DNA from: Malaciobacter pacificus
Lineage (GTDB): Bacteria; Campylobacterota; Campylobacteria; Campylobacterales; Arcobacteraceae
Length of the DNA stretch: 64,000 bases
Direction: 5' to 3'
NCBI RefSeq assembly: GCF_004214795.1
Contig: NZ_CP035928.1
Location: forward strand, 2,418,001-2,482,000
Shown: positions 43,725-53,996 of the stretch, one piece after another
Position numbering within the stretch: position 1 is the first letter of the stretch
Layout of the letters: every line of letters starts with the position of its first letter
Notes under the pieces: model-generated
What the model saw: only the letters and a program-made list of their open reading frames with translations
Database searches by the model: none
Told to the model about the DNA's origin: nothing
Made by a program: the position numbers and the translations under genes

Positions 43725-46241
43725 TTATATAATGATTCTAAACTCTACTCCATCATCTACATTTTCAACTTCTATATGACCTTTCATATTTTTTTCAACT
43801 ATTAGTTTTGTCATATAAAGTCCTATTCCTGTACCTTGATTCTCAAACTTAGTTGTGAAATAAGGTTCAAAAATCCTATCAATAATATTTTCATCTATAT
43901 TTCCACAATTGTTAAATATAGTTATTTTTACTTTTTTATCCACTCTTTTTATATCAATATTTACTTTAGCTTTAAACTCTTTTTCTTTAATCTTAATTTT
44001 TCTAGCATCAACTGCATTACTTAAAATATTAACAATAACTTGTTCAAATTCATTTTCATAATTTTTGATGATTATCGATTCAGATTCAATTTTAAACTCC
44101 ATATCATTTTGTTCAAATGCAGTAGCAACTATTTTATAACTTTTTAATATTGACTCTTTTATATCAAATTCCATAATTTGTTTTGAAGGCTTATAAAAAT
44201 TTCTAAAATCATCAATTGTTTGTGACATGAACTCTAATTGAAGTTTTGCATCCTTAACATTTTCAATAAATTCATCTTTTGAAAGAATCCCATAGCTATC
44301 CCTTAAAAAGTGAATTATTAAGCTAATATTATTTAAAGGCTGTCTCCACTGGTGAGAAATATTACCTAGCATTTCACCCATTGAAGCTAATTTATTTTGC
44401 TGAACTAATAATCTATCCATTTCCAGATTTTTTTCAACTTCTTTTTTTACTTTTTGTTTTAACTCTTCTTCACTTGCTTTTATTTTTGTAATATCATTTA
44501 GATATCCATACAAACTTCTAACTTCTCCATAATCATCTTTAATCAAAATAGTTCTATTATAAACCCATTTTATCTGTTTTTGATTATCTAATATTCTAAA
44601 AATATTCGTAAATGAATTTTGATTCTCTTTGATTGCTTTTTCTATATTATTCTTAAATATAGATATATCTTCTTTATAAATGATATCTATAAAACTCTTT
44701 TTTTCACTTTCAAACTCTTCAACCTCATAATCGTATCTAGTTATACTTTTTGATATAAATTTAACACTTAAATTATCATTATTGTTTAATCTAAAGATTA
44801 CTATTCTTCCAAATTCAGTTAAGGATTCAACTTCTCTTAATTCTTTACTTAATTGAACCCTTTTATCAATATTCATTGACATCATAAGCATTCTATTAGA
44901 ATTAAACTCTTTCCCCCTTACAAGTACCCATTTATAGTTACCTTTTTTATCTTTTATTCTATATTCACAAATAAAATGTTGACTCTTTTTTTCTATATGT
45001 TTGCTATATTCTCTTAATACATTTTGTTTATCATCTTCATGGATAATATTGAGCCATTGATTAAAGTTACGAATTTCACCTCTTTTATATCCAAGCATGT
45101 CAAGCCATCTTTTTGAAAAAAATATCTCTTTTGTATTTAAATTCATATCCCACAAACCGTCATTAGATGCTATTATGGCTAATTCATATCTCTCTTTCCA
45201 TTTTTTAAAAAGAAAGTTTCTTCTCTCTAATCTTTTATTGTATCTATTGAAAATAGTATTAATAAAACGTCCAAAGAAATTTGCAGATAATATTAGTAAA
45301 AGAGCCACAAAAGAGACAATTAAATATCCAAATATTAACTTTTTACTAAATTCATTACTAATTTCTTCTATTTCTAAACTATCATCTAATTTTTTAATAA
45401 ATATTTCATAACGATATTTCTTAAATGTATGACTAATATCACCTTTAGTAAAATTTTTTAAATCATTTTTTTCTACAGTTTTTATTTCACCATTATTATC
45501 AAAATTTACTAACTTCTTATTCTCTTCATCATAAAAATAAAAATATGACCCTTGCATTGACTTACTTTTATTATAAATTGAATCCATAATTGATTTTAAA
45601 GTTAATGCTTTCATATCATCAACTTTTGAAAAGGATCCAATCATCCAATAAACATTTTTTAGCTTTCTAAAAAAACTTAATTTAATAGCCCTTTTATCAA
45701 CATCTAGCCAATACATAATATTATCATCACCAATATATTCAATATAATGTAAAATTTCATTAGTAAAATTATTAACTTGCATTTTAGAGTTAATCAAGCT
45801 TTCTAACTCTCGTATTATATTGTCACCATAAACTGCTTTATAATTAATAGTGTCAAAAAGTACAAAATCTATATTATACTGATGCTCTAATTTACGTAAA
45901 TAACCTTTTATAATTTCTATATCAATATATGTATTAACACCATTTGAATGAATAAATCCTATAACTTCAGATATTGAGTTACTTAACTCAATTTCAATAT
46001 CATCAAAATTTGAACTTGCATTATATTTTATATTTATAATATAATTTCTCAATAAATCTTGCTGTATAAAGTTATTATTCTGTTTTACAAACTCTATTTT
46101 TGATTGCTTTTGATAAGAAAAGAAAATATAAATCAATAAAAAAGAGACTATCAATAAGAAAAAAACAAATATTAAAGGTGTAAATACTATTTGATTTTTA
46201 ATATCACTTAAGGTATAAAATTTCTTTTTATTAAAAAACAA
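43725..46241 (-). CDS. PAS-containing sensor histidine kinase with periplasmic sensor
   Basis: The 838-residue protein has a membrane helix at about 18-40, a large periplasmic region (to about 300) of probable dCache type, and a second helix (about 302-325). Two PAS/PAC units follow (around YELAIIASNDGLWDMN and a second one before the KASEEELKQKV coiled coil). HisKA carries His in GNISHQWRQPLNN, and HATPase has NILSNAVDAR and GTGIGLYMTK. The start is TTG five bases after AGGA. It is the kinase for the adjacent response regulator. Confidence 0.9.
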   Translation of the reverse strand: MFFNKKKFYTLSDIKNQIVFTPLIFVFFLLIVSFLLIYIFFSYQKQSKIEFVKQNNNFIQQDLLRNYIINIKYNASSNFDDIEIELSNSISEVIGFIHSNGVNTYIDIEIIKGYLRKLEHQYNIDFVLFDTINYKAVYGDNIIRELESLINSKMQVNNFTNEILHYIEYIGDDNIMYWLDVDKRAIKLSFFRKLKNVYWMIGSFSKVDDMKALTLKSIMDSIYNKSKSMQGSYFYFYDEENKKLVNFDNNGEIKTVEKNDLKNFTKGDISHTFKKYRYEIFIKKLDDSLEIEEISNEFSKKLIFGYLIVSFVALLLILSANFFGRFINTIFNRYNKRLERRNFLFKKWKERYELAIIASNDGLWDMNLNTKEIFFSKRWLDMLGYKRGEIRNFNQWLNIIHEDDKQNVLREYSKHIEKKSQHFICEYRIKDKKGNYKWVLVRGKEFNSNRMLMMSMNIDKRVQLSKELREVESLTEFGRIVIFRLNNNDNLSVKFISKSITRYDYEVEEFESEKKSFIDIIYKEDISIFKNNIEKAIKENQNSFTNIFRILDNQKQIKWVYNRTILIKDDYGEVRSLYGYLNDITKIKASEEELKQKVKKEVEKNLEMDRLLVQQNKLASMGEMLGNISHQWRQPLNNISLIIHFLRDSYGILSKDEFIENVKDAKLQLEFMSQTIDDFRNFYKPSKQIMEFDIKESILKSYKIVATAFEQNDMEFKIESESIIIKNYENEFEQVIVNILSNAVDARKIKIKEKEFKAKVNIDIKRVDKKVKITIFNNCGNIDENIIDRIFEPYFTTKFENQGTGIGLYMTKLIVEKNMKGHIEVENVDDGVEFRIII

Positions 46242-46250
46242 ATTTATCCT

Positions 46251-46973
46251 TTAATACTTTATTCTAGCAAGATATAGGCCGTTTGGCTTTGCAGGAGTTT
46301 TAAAGATTTGCTTTTTTAATCTTAATTGTTTTTTTAAATCATCAATTGTTAATTTTCCACTTGATATATTTAATAAAAATCCAACCATTAATCTTATTTG
46401 AGATCTTAAATATGAGTTTGCTGTAAACTTCATAACATACACATCTTTATATTTATAAAAACAAGCATCAAAAACTTCTCTAACTGTAATATCCTTATCG
46501 CTACCCGTTTTATGAAAATATTTGAAATCAAAAACTCCAATAAACTCTTTTATTGCTTCTTTAATTATCTCTTCATTTATATTTGGTACATAAGTTATGT
46601 ATTTATCATTAAAAGGTGTTGTTAACTTAGTAGTCAAAAGATATCTATATACTCTTTTTGTAGCATGAAACCTCGAATGAAAATCACTACTTACATTTGA
46701 AATGTGTTTAACCATTACTGTGCTTGGAAGTTGATGGTTTACAATCTCTTTTAATTTCTTTAAATCATTAAAATGCTTTGGAATTTGACAATTAAAAACT
46801 TGTCCTGTAGCATGAACCTCTTTATCAGTTCTACCGCTTAATATGATTTTAGTATCAATATTTAGTCTTTTAAAAGCCCTTAAAAACTCATCTTCAACAG
46901 TCTTGCCATTTGGTTGTCTTTGACTTCCTTGATAAATACTTCCATCATAAGCAATAGTAAATTTCAAGTTCAT
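46251..46973 (-). CDS. truA: tRNA pseudouridine synthase A
   Basis: The 240-residue protein has the catalytic Asp in LSGRTDKEVHATGQVFNC, an N-terminal FTIAYDGSIYQGSQRQ, and FHSRFHATKRVYRYLL. It modifies positions 38-40 of the anticodon stem. The start overlaps the 3' end of the lptF-like operon closely (4-base gap). Confidence 0.95.
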   Translation of the reverse strand: MNLKFTIAYDGSIYQGSQRQPNGKTVEDEFLRAFKRLNIDTKIILSGRTDKEVHATGQVFNCQIPKHFNDLKKLKEIVNHQLPSTVMVKHISNVSSDFHSRFHATKRVYRYLLTTKLTTPFNDKYITYVPNINEEIIKEAIKEFIGVFDFKYFHKTGSDKDITVREVFDACFYKYKDVYVMKFTANSYLRSQIRLMVGFLLNISSGKLTIDDLKKQLRLKKQIFKTPAKPNGLYLARIKY

Positions 46974-46977
46974 TAAA

Positions 46978-47994
46978 CTAGTACTCTTTTTTGATTGTCT
47001 TAGAATATAAAATATATGTACTAAATACCCAAATAATTGGAATTATATATAATGCATGTAAAAAAATCTTATCAGAAATTGATTTAACTAAAATATAATA
47101 AAAAACAACAGAAATTAAAGAGTAAGCAACTGCTCTATTCTTTTCATATCTTGGATTAAAATATCCAAAAGTAATTACTAAGAACAAAGAGATTAAAGGG
47201 AATATTGAAGTTAATATAAAAAATGTTAAATCATCAATATTAGTTCCTCTTTTAATTTGTAGTTTCCAATAATCATAAACTGTACTAAAATTTTCTAACT
47301 TCGAATCAGCTATTGAATCATTTATATGCATTGATTCAAAATTTACCTGATTAAGTTCCTCATCATTAATAAAAAAGGCCTTCCCTTCTTTTAATTTAAA
47401 ACTTAATTCACCTTTATCATTATTTAAAACTGCACTTTGAGATAAAATAAATTGGTCTTTTTCATTTTCAGTTTTAAACAACTTAACTCCACTATAAGCT
47501 CTATCTTGTTCCTCACTAATATAAATTAACCAATCGCCAAATTTCTGTCCAAATTGACTTGCTTTAATATTAAAATTCGCTTCTTTTTTCTTTAAATCTA
47601 AAAACTGTTTTGTTAAAAATTTAGTTTTTGGGATTAATCCAACAGAAACAACCAAAAGAGTAATACTTAAAAGAAGCGTTATGGGAAAAAATATCTTTAA
47701 AATTTTAATTGGATTCAAACCAAAAGAAGTTATTACTGTTAACTCATACTCACTTGCAAGTTTTGATAAAGTCAAAACGAGTGCTATAAAAAAGGAAATT
47801 GGCATTGTATAAAACACAATTTGAGGTATTACATAAGTGTATAAAGTAAATAACTCAAAAAAGTTTATTGTAATAATTGATGTAAGTGAAGCTATTTTTA
47901 CCAAAAATACAATAGAAGTAATAAAATATAACCCTAAAAAAATTGGGAAAAATGTAATAGCTAATTGTGAATATAAGTATTGTTTTAATTTCAA
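46978..47994 (-). CDS. LptF/LptG-family lipopolysaccharide export permease
   Basis: The 338-residue protein has helices near the N-terminus (two, with a third around residue 100) and three at the C-terminus. Between them lies a periplasmic beta-jellyroll region of about 150 residues. N-terminal KQYLYSQLAITFFPIFLGLYF and VITSFGLNPIKILKIFFPITL are typical of YjgP/YjgQ permeases. It moves LPS from the inner membrane to the Lpt bridge. The start TTG overlaps the prepilin-peptidase stop. Whether it is LptF or LptG cannot be settled by eye. Confidence 0.88.
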   Translation of the reverse strand: MKLKQYLYSQLAITFFPIFLGLYFITSIVFLVKIASLTSIITINFFELFTLYTYVIPQIVFYTMPISFFIALVLTLSKLASEYELTVITSFGLNPIKILKIFFPITLLLSITLLVVSVGLIPKTKFLTKQFLDLKKKEANFNIKASQFGQKFGDWLIYISEEQDRAYSGVKLFKTENEKDQFILSQSAVLNNDKGELSFKLKEGKAFFINDEELNQVNFESMHINDSIADSKLENFSTVYDYWKLQIKRGTNIDDLTFFILTSIFPLISLFLVITFGYFNPRYEKNRAVAYSLISVVFYYILVKSISDKIFLHALYIIPIIWVFSTYILYSKTIKKEY

Positions 47995-48761
47995 TAAATA
48001 ACCTTTAAAAATCTCTCTAAATCAAAAAAGTACTCTGTAAAAAAGCCCATAACTAAATAAGGTATAAATGGAGTTTGGATATCTTTTTTTACAAAACTTG
48101 AATAAATAGAGGGTATTATAGCAAAAAAAGCTGCCAAAAATATAGCAATAAGTCCACCTTGAACCCCTAAAATCACTCCAATTGTTGCAATAATTGGAAT
48201 ATCACCCTCACCTAAAGCCTCTTGGTCTTTTAAACTTTCATCTTTTAAAATCTTTGCTTTTATATTTTGTATATAAAAGGTGATAATAAAATTTAGTAAA
48301 ACTAAAGCTCCACTAAATAAAAACGCATACTTGAATGCTTCTAATATTTCATAAGTTGTTGCCATAAAAGAAACAATAAAAGTAATCAATAATAAATAAT
48401 CAGGAACAGCCTTATATTTTAAATCTATAAATGATAAAACAATTAAAACATAAGTAAGTAAACACATAAAATAAAACTCTGTACTTATTCCTAATTTAGA
48501 AAATAGTAGGAAAGTTAATATACCACTAATTAGTTCTACAAAAAAATATTGAAAAGAAATCTTTGCATTACAATAAGCACATTTCCCTTTTAAAAAAAGA
48601 TATGATAAAAGAGGAATATTATAATACCACGAGATTATATGGTTACATTTAGGACAAGTACTTCTTGGTAGAACTACAGATTTATTTTGAGGTAATCTTA
48701 ATATTAATACATTTAAAAAAGACCCAATTACAACTCCAAATAAAAAACTAAACAGCTCCAA
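47991..48761 (-). CDS. pilD: Type IV prepilin peptidase (A24)
   Basis: The membrane aspartic protease of about 256 residues begins GVVIGSFLNVLILRLPQ and has the four-Cys zinc motif (CPKCN and CAYCN). The catalytic Asp residues are in LSFIDLKYKAVPD and in GEGD. It cleaves prepilin leader peptides. I start at TTG 48761 (ELFSFLFGV); a GTG at 48788 would extend into uppS and prepend polar residues. The 3' end overlaps the lptF-like start by 4 bases. No pilin gene is in view. Confidence 0.9.
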   Translation of the reverse strand: MELFSFLFGVVIGSFLNVLILRLPQNKSVVLPRSTCPKCNHIISWYYNIPLLSYLFLKGKCAYCNAKISFQYFFVELISGILTFLLFSKLGISTEFYFMCLLTYVLIVLSFIDLKYKAVPDYLLLITFIVSFMATTYEILEAFKYAFLFSGALVLLNFIITFYIQNIKAKILKDESLKDQEALGEGDIPIIATIGVILGVQGGLIAIFLAAFFAIIPSIYSSFVKKDIQTPFIPYLVMGFFTEYFFDLERFLKVIY

Positions 48762-49434
48762 ATCTTCTCTCTCTTGAATTAAAATCACTTATAATGTCAT
48801 CTAATTCTAGGGTATTAAAATCAGGCCATAATGTCTGAGTAAAAAACATTTCAGCATAGGCATTTTGCCACAGAAGATAGTTTGAAAGTCTAACTTCTCC
48901 ACTTGTTCTAATCATTATATCAACATCAGGAATTCCTGCTGTATCTAAACAAGATTCAATATTCTCTTCACTTACTTCTAAATTTTGCTCATTTAATTTT
49001 TTTACAGCTCTAACAATTTCATCTTTTGAACCATAATTTAATGCTAAGACTTGAGTAAGTCCACTGTTTTTTTCTGTTTGTTTTTCAGTGATTGATATTC
49101 TCTCTTGAAGTGATTTTGAAAACTTTGATAAATCTCCAATAGCTTTAAATCTTATATTATTTTTCATATAAACTTCTAGCTCTTTTTTTAAATACCTATC
49201 TAAAAGTTTCATAAGATAATCTACTTCAAGTTTTGGTCTTTTCCAATTTTCAGTTGAAAAAGCATACATAGTAAGATATTTAACTCCTATTTTTGCACAA
49301 TAAGTTGTAATATCTCTTACGACTTCTGCACCTTTTTCATGACCTGCAGTTCTTTTTAAACCTCTCTCTTTTGCCCAACGACCATTTCCATCCATAATCA
49401 TAGCTATGTGAACTGGTGCTTCATTATTATACAT
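48748..49434 (-). CDS. uppS: Undecaprenyl diphosphate synthase
   Basis: The protein of about 228 residues has the cis-prenyltransferase motifs HIAMIMDGNGRWAKERGL, YAFSTENWKRP and IMIRTSGEVRLSNYLLWQNAYAEMFF. It makes the C55 lipid carrier for peptidoglycan and LPS. I use ATG 49434, which overlaps the coaBC stop, over a TTG three codons upstream. Its 3' end overlaps the pilD start, part of a long minus-strand run. Confidence 0.95.
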   Translation of the reverse strand: MYNNEAPVHIAMIMDGNGRWAKERGLKRTAGHEKGAEVVRDITTYCAKIGVKYLTMYAFSTENWKRPKLEVDYLMKLLDRYLKKELEVYMKNNIRFKAIGDLSKFSKSLQERISITEKQTEKNSGLTQVLALNYGSKDEIVRAVKKLNEQNLEVSEENIESCLDTAGIPDVDIMIRTSGEVRLSNYLLWQNAYAEMFFTQTLWPDFNTLELDDIISDFNSRERRFGAV

Positions 49435-50698
49435 ATTGCCCAAACTCTTTTTGTAAATTTTCTAAAATTTTTAAGGACACATCTAGTTTATGTCCTGTTA
49501 TTTCATATGAACTATTTTTTAATATTAATTCAATATTGTTATTATCACTTCCAAAACTATTAGTTTCATTTAGGATATTTAAACAAACACCATCAAGTTT
49601 TTTTCTCTCAATCATCGATGTTGCACTATTTAATGCAGTTGCTTCATCCATCTCTGCTTTAAAACCAATTGATACAATATCTTTTTTATCTAAACAAGCT
49701 AATATATCCATATTTTGTTTCAACTCTAAGTTCCATGATGAGCCAATCATATCTTTTTTTAGTTTTCCATCTTGAGGGAAAGATGGTACATAATCACTAA
49801 TTGCTGCAACCATAAACAAATATGGTCTTTTTTGAATTAATTCAGGCTTACTATCATCCATTAGTGTTGGTTTTGTTAAAATTCCTTTTTTAGCAACTCT
49901 AATTGAATCAACTAAATATTCATACATTTCAGCACTACTTTGAACTTTGATTATATGAATATCTTTAGGTAAATTTTCATATCCTCTAGTAGAAACTAAA
50001 CAAACATTTGCACCTTTATAATAAAGTGCTTTTGCTAAACTTGAAGCCATTTTTCCTGATGAAAAATTTGAAATATATCTTACATCATCAATTTTTTCAA
50101 TTGTTCCACCACCGCTTAAAACAACTTTTCTATTTACCCAGTATTCATCTTTTAAAAGCTCTTTACAAGTTGCATCAAAGATATCTTCAACTTCAGCCAT
50201 AGCTCCATCACCAACATCTTTACATACTAACTCTTTTGATGTTGTATCAACTATTTCATAGTTACAAAGTTTTAGCATTTTTAAACTAGATTGAGTAATA
50301 GGATTTTTAATCATATTTGTATTTGCTGCAGGAGCAATAAGTTTCATCCTTGGATATGCAAGTGCTGTTTGAAGAAGTAAGTTATGACCTAGTCCATTTG
50401 CAATAGAGTTAATTGTATTAGCACTAGCAGGGGCTATTACAAATAAATCACTCCATTTTCCTATATCAATATGATTATAGTCTTGTGATTTATCCCAGTT
50501 TTCATTATCTTCAACTAATACTTTGTTTTGGGAAATTGCTTCAAATGTTATTGGATTTATAAACTTACAAGCAGCAGGAGTCATAATAACTTTAACTTTT
50601 GCACCTGCTTTTATATATAATCTAATTAATTCTAAAGCTTTATAAATAGCAATTGAACCCGTTACTCCTACAAGTATTTTTTTTTCTTTTAATAACAT
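49427..50698 (-). CDS. coaBC: Bifunctional phosphopantothenoylcysteine decarboxylase/phosphopantothenate-cysteine ligase
   Basis: The 423-residue protein has a CoaC flavoprotein half with ILVGVTGSIAIYKALELIRL, the active-site His in DYNHIDIGKW and PAANTNMIKNP. A CoaB half follows with VLSGGGTIEKIDDVRYISNFSSGKMASSLA. It carries out two steps of coenzyme A synthesis. It follows glmU with a 5-base gap and overlaps uppS. Confidence 0.96.
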   Translation of the reverse strand: MLLKEKKILVGVTGSIAIYKALELIRLYIKAGAKVKVIMTPAACKFINPITFEAISQNKVLVEDNENWDKSQDYNHIDIGKWSDLFVIAPASANTINSIANGLGHNLLLQTALAYPRMKLIAPAANTNMIKNPITQSSLKMLKLCNYEIVDTTSKELVCKDVGDGAMAEVEDIFDATCKELLKDEYWVNRKVVLSGGGTIEKIDDVRYISNFSSGKMASSLAKALYYKGANVCLVSTRGYENLPKDIHIIKVQSSAEMYEYLVDSIRVAKKGILTKPTLMDDSKPELIQKRPYLFMVAAISDYVPSFPQDGKLKKDMIGSSWNLELKQNMDILACLDKKDIVSIGFKAEMDEATALNSATSMIERKKLDGVCLNILNETNSFGSDNNNIELILKNSSYEITGHKLDVSLKILENLQKEFGQYV

Positions 50699-50703
50699 CT
50701 ATT

Positions 50704-52002
50704 TTATTTTCCAGCTTTATCAAAATGTTTATAAAAATACCCATCTATTTTTTTTGCTTTTGCTCTAGTTATGTATAATTCACCTGTTTTAACATCACCT
50801 GTTACAGTTGACCCAGCACCAATAATAACATCATCTTCAATATTAACAGGAGCTACAAATTGAGTATCACTTCCTACAAAAACATTTTTACCAATAATTG
50901 TTTTGTATTTATTAACACCATCGTAGTTACAAGTAATAGTCCCACAACCAATATTTGTACCTTCATCAATTTCACAATCACCTAAATAAGTTAAGTGTCC
51001 TGCTTTCACACCAGTTAGTTTTGCTTTTTTAGTCTCAACAAAATTTCCTAAATGAGTATCTTTGATTTCACTTCCTGGTCGCACTCTTGCCATTGGTCCA
51101 GCATCAGAGTCGATTAAAATTGCATCTTCAACTACAGTATTTGTTTTAATGTGAGAATTTATAATTTTAGAGTTTCCAAGTAGTGTTACACCATTTTCCA
51201 AAATTGATTCACCTTCAATCTGTACACCCTCTTCTATATAAATAGTATCAGGAAGCCTCATAATAACACCCTGCTTTAAAAACTCTCTTTTAATTCTATT
51301 TTGGTGAATTACTTCTGCTTCACTTAAGTCTAATTTTGAGTTTACACCTTTGAAGTTCTCTTCATTTACAGTAAGTGGTTTTAGCCCTAGTCCTTGATTT
51401 ATAGCCATTTCAACTAAATCTGTTATGTAGTACTCTTTTTGTGCATTATCATTTGAAAGTTTTGGTAAAGACTCTAATAAAAATTTTGAGCAAAACTGAT
51501 AAATACCAGCATTTGCAGTAGTTACAGCAAGTTCAGATTCATTTGCATCTTTTTGCTCAACGATTTTTTTAACTTCACCATTTTCAATTATAACTCTTCC
51601 ATAACCATCTGCATTATCTAGTTCAAGCACTGACATAACAATAGTTGCATCAACCTCAAATTTTTTAAGCTCATCTGCTTGAATTAAAGGCATGTCACCA
51701 TTTAAAACTAAAACTTTCTCATATTTTGGAATTATGTTCATAACTGCCCCACCAGTTCCTGGGTAGTTTTCGTGGTCTTGAATTACATAATTAATATTTT
51801 CAAAATACTTTTCCATCTCTTCTTGCACTCTTTGTGCTTGGTGGTATAAAACAACTGTTACATCATCACTTAACTCTAAAGCTTCTTTGATTGAGTAATA
51901 AAGCATTGGTTTTCCAGAGATTTTATGTAAAACCTTTGGAGTTGTTGATTTCATTCGGGTACCTGCACCTGCAGCTAAAATTATTATTGATTTATTTTTC
52001 AT
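50704..52002 (-). CDS. glmU: Bifunctional UDP-GlcNAc pyrophosphorylase/GlcN-1-P acetyltransferase
   Basis: The 432-residue protein has an N-terminal nucleotidyltransferase ([29 protein letters not shown]) and a C-terminal left-handed beta-helix with [40 protein letters not shown] and [10 protein letters not shown]. It supplies UDP-GlcNAc for cell wall, LPS and nonulosonate sugars. A clear AAGGA ribosome site precedes the ATG, 8 bases after the ankyrin gene. Confidence 0.97.
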   Translation of the reverse strand: MKNKSIIILAAGAGTRMKSTTPKVLHKISGKPMLYYSIKEALELSDDVTVVLYHQAQRVQEEMEKYFENINYVIQDHENYPGTGGAVMNIIPKYEKVLVLNGDMPLIQADELKKFEVDATIVMSVLELDNADGYGRVIIENGEVKKIVEQKDANESELAVTTANAGIYQFCSKFLLESLPKLSNDNAQKEYYITDLVEMAINQGLGLKPLTVNEENFKGVNSKLDLSEAEVIHQNRIKREFLKQGVIMRLPDTIYIEEGVQIEGESILENGVTLLGNSKIINSHIKTNTVVEDAILIDSDAGPMARVRPGSEIKDTHLGNFVETKKAKLTGVKAGHLTYLGDCEIDEGTNIGCGTITCNYDGVNKYKTIIGKNVFVGSDTQFVAPVNIEDDVIIGAGSTVTGDVKTGELYITRAKAKKIDGYFYKHFDKAGK

Positions 52003-52010
52003 TTTTATCC

Positions 52011-53936
52011 TTATAAAGCTTCATTTATTTCATTTCTTAAATTTTCTACTACATCATTTAATGCTTTTCGCATTTTATCATCACTAATATTATTCTTTAA
52101 CAACTCATTTAAGTTAGGTTCTTTCTCTTTAAAAAACTTTGCAACCTTCTTATTCTTTGGGTTTTTATTGTACATAAGAACCCCTGATGCAATTAGAGTC
52201 ATTACTAATTTGATATGTCCCAAAATAGCTGCATAATTTAATAATGTAAACCCTGATTTATCAGGTATGTTCATATCTGCCCCCGCAGCTATTAACCAAC
52301 GTGCAATTTTATAACTTCCATTCCATTGGGTATGATGTAAAGCAGTTCTACCATGCTTATCTTTTAGTGATAAATTAGCTTTTTTTGTAAGTAGTTTTTC
52401 TGTTACTCTTAAATCATCTGCAATTACTGATTTGTGAAAAACAGTTCGTCCTTCATTATCTTGAATATCAACATTTACTCTAAATTTAAGAAAAAAAATC
52501 AACCTTTCTATAAACTCATCTCTTAATTTATTATCATCAATTTTCAACCCATCTTCAATCATATGATGTAATGGGGTATTTCCATTTGAGTCTTTAATAT
52601 TTACATTGATTCCACTATTTATTAATATTTTTAAAGTTTCATAATCATTATATAAAACTAAATCAAAAAGTATATTTTTCCCATCTAATCTTTTTGCATC
52701 TATATTTGGTTTTTTAGATAAGACCTTTTTTAATAAAACATCATATTTACCATCTTTTACAAAATTTATTTTATATGTATTATCTGCTTCTTTAAAACCT
52801 CGTTCAACGGCTATATATTCAACTAAATCATCAACTACAGTTTTTTCATCTATATCTTTATGATTAAGGTCTATTCCATTTTCAATTAGAAAATCTATTA
52901 CCAAATAATTATCATATCCTTTAATAATCTCTTTTGATAACATTGTTCTTTCATCTAAATCTGTATAGTTTATATTTGCTCCACACTCAATTAAAAACTT
53001 AGCACTCTCTAAATCTTTTTTTTCAATAGCAATTTGTAAGGTAGTCTTTTCATCATTAACCTTGTCTATCTCAAAACCATTACTTATTAGAAGTTTCACA
53101 ATTTTTGTGTAATCATAACTATCTTTTATTAATTTATATTTGCCTTTTTTTGTTCTTCTTGGTTTTTGTAAATCAATGATATGCAGGATTTCATCTAAAA
53201 TATTTTTATTATTATTGTCTATAATATTTATATTTATCTCTTTTTTTATAAGAAGCTCGATTATTTCGAAATTTTTTTCACCTAAAATAACACTATTAAA
53301 AAGGACATTTTGTCCATTTTTATCGATAAAATTAACATTAATTCCATTTAAAATCAAACACTTAGCAATTTCTGGGTTTTCTAAAAGAACAGCTTCAAAT
53401 AGTGCTGTTTGATTATTTGAATCTAAAACATTTAAATTTGATAAATGATTTACTATATCTTTTAATATAACAATATTTGAACCTTTTATTGCATCAAATA
53501 GTATATGATTTTTTGAATCATCATAAATTGTAAAGTCAGGATTATATTTCATTAAAATTTCAAAAATTCTATAATTACCGTTTAGTGCGCAGTCTTGAAG
53601 AGGCGTTCTATTAGAACTGTTAAATCTATTTACACTAGCTCCATTTTCTAATAAAAACCTAATCATCATTCCATCAGATTTATCTATACAATGATCTAAT
53701 ACAGTTTTACCATAGTTATCTTCACTATTAATATCTAAATCAAATTTTAGTAAATATCTAATTGAATCAACTTTTCTTTTGGAAACTAGAGAGAAAAGGA
53801 TTGTTCTTCCTTTTTCATCTTTTTTATTTAAATCAATTCCTCTTAAAATAAATTTCTTGATTTTATTTACATCTAGTTCATCTTTTAGTAATTCATTGTA
53901 AAAGTTTTCTTCATTTGCTCTAAAAAAACCGAACAC
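52011..53936 (-). CDS. Large ankyrin-repeat protein
   Basis: The 641-residue protein is built almost entirely of ankyrin repeats (about 15, recognisable as [36 protein letters not shown] with the -ALLxxGAxx- helix pairs). It lacks a signal peptide or membrane helix, so it is probably cytoplasmic. A short lysine-rich and polar tail follows. The GTG start has AAGGA nine bases upstream. Ankyrin proteins bind other proteins; the partner is unknown. Lying between the Suv3-like helicase and glmU, it shares the minus-strand direction of the housekeeping genes. Confidence 0.88.
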   Translation of the reverse strand: MFGFFRANEENFYNELLKDELDVNKIKKFILRGIDLNKKDEKGRTILFSLVSKRKVDSIRYLLKFDLDINSEDNYGKTVLDHCIDKSDGMMIRFLLENGASVNRFNSSNRTPLQDCALNGNYRIFEILMKYNPDFTIYDDSKNHILFDAIKGSNIVILKDIVNHLSNLNVLDSNNQTALFEAVLLENPEIAKCLILNGINVNFIDKNGQNVLFNSVILGEKNFEIIELLIKKEININIIDNNNKNILDEILHIIDLQKPRRTKKGKYKLIKDSYDYTKIVKLLISNGFEIDKVNDEKTTLQIAIEKKDLESAKFLIECGANINYTDLDERTMLSKEIIKGYDNYLVIDFLIENGIDLNHKDIDEKTVVDDLVEYIAVERGFKEADNTYKINFVKDGKYDVLLKKVLSKKPNIDAKRLDGKNILFDLVLYNDYETLKILINSGINVNIKDSNGNTPLHHMIEDGLKIDDNKLRDEFIERLIFFLKFRVNVDIQDNEGRTVFHKSVIADDLRVTEKLLTKKANLSLKDKHGRTALHHTQWNGSYKIARWLIAAGADMNIPDKSGFTLLNYAAILGHIKLVMTLIASGVLMYNKNPKNKKVAKFFKEKEPNLNELLKNNISDDKMRKALNDVVENLRNEINEAL

Positions 53937-53996
53937 GATGTAGTTTCCTTTGTAATAAGTGTTAAAGATAATTATTTTAACTAATTTTTAATTAAA

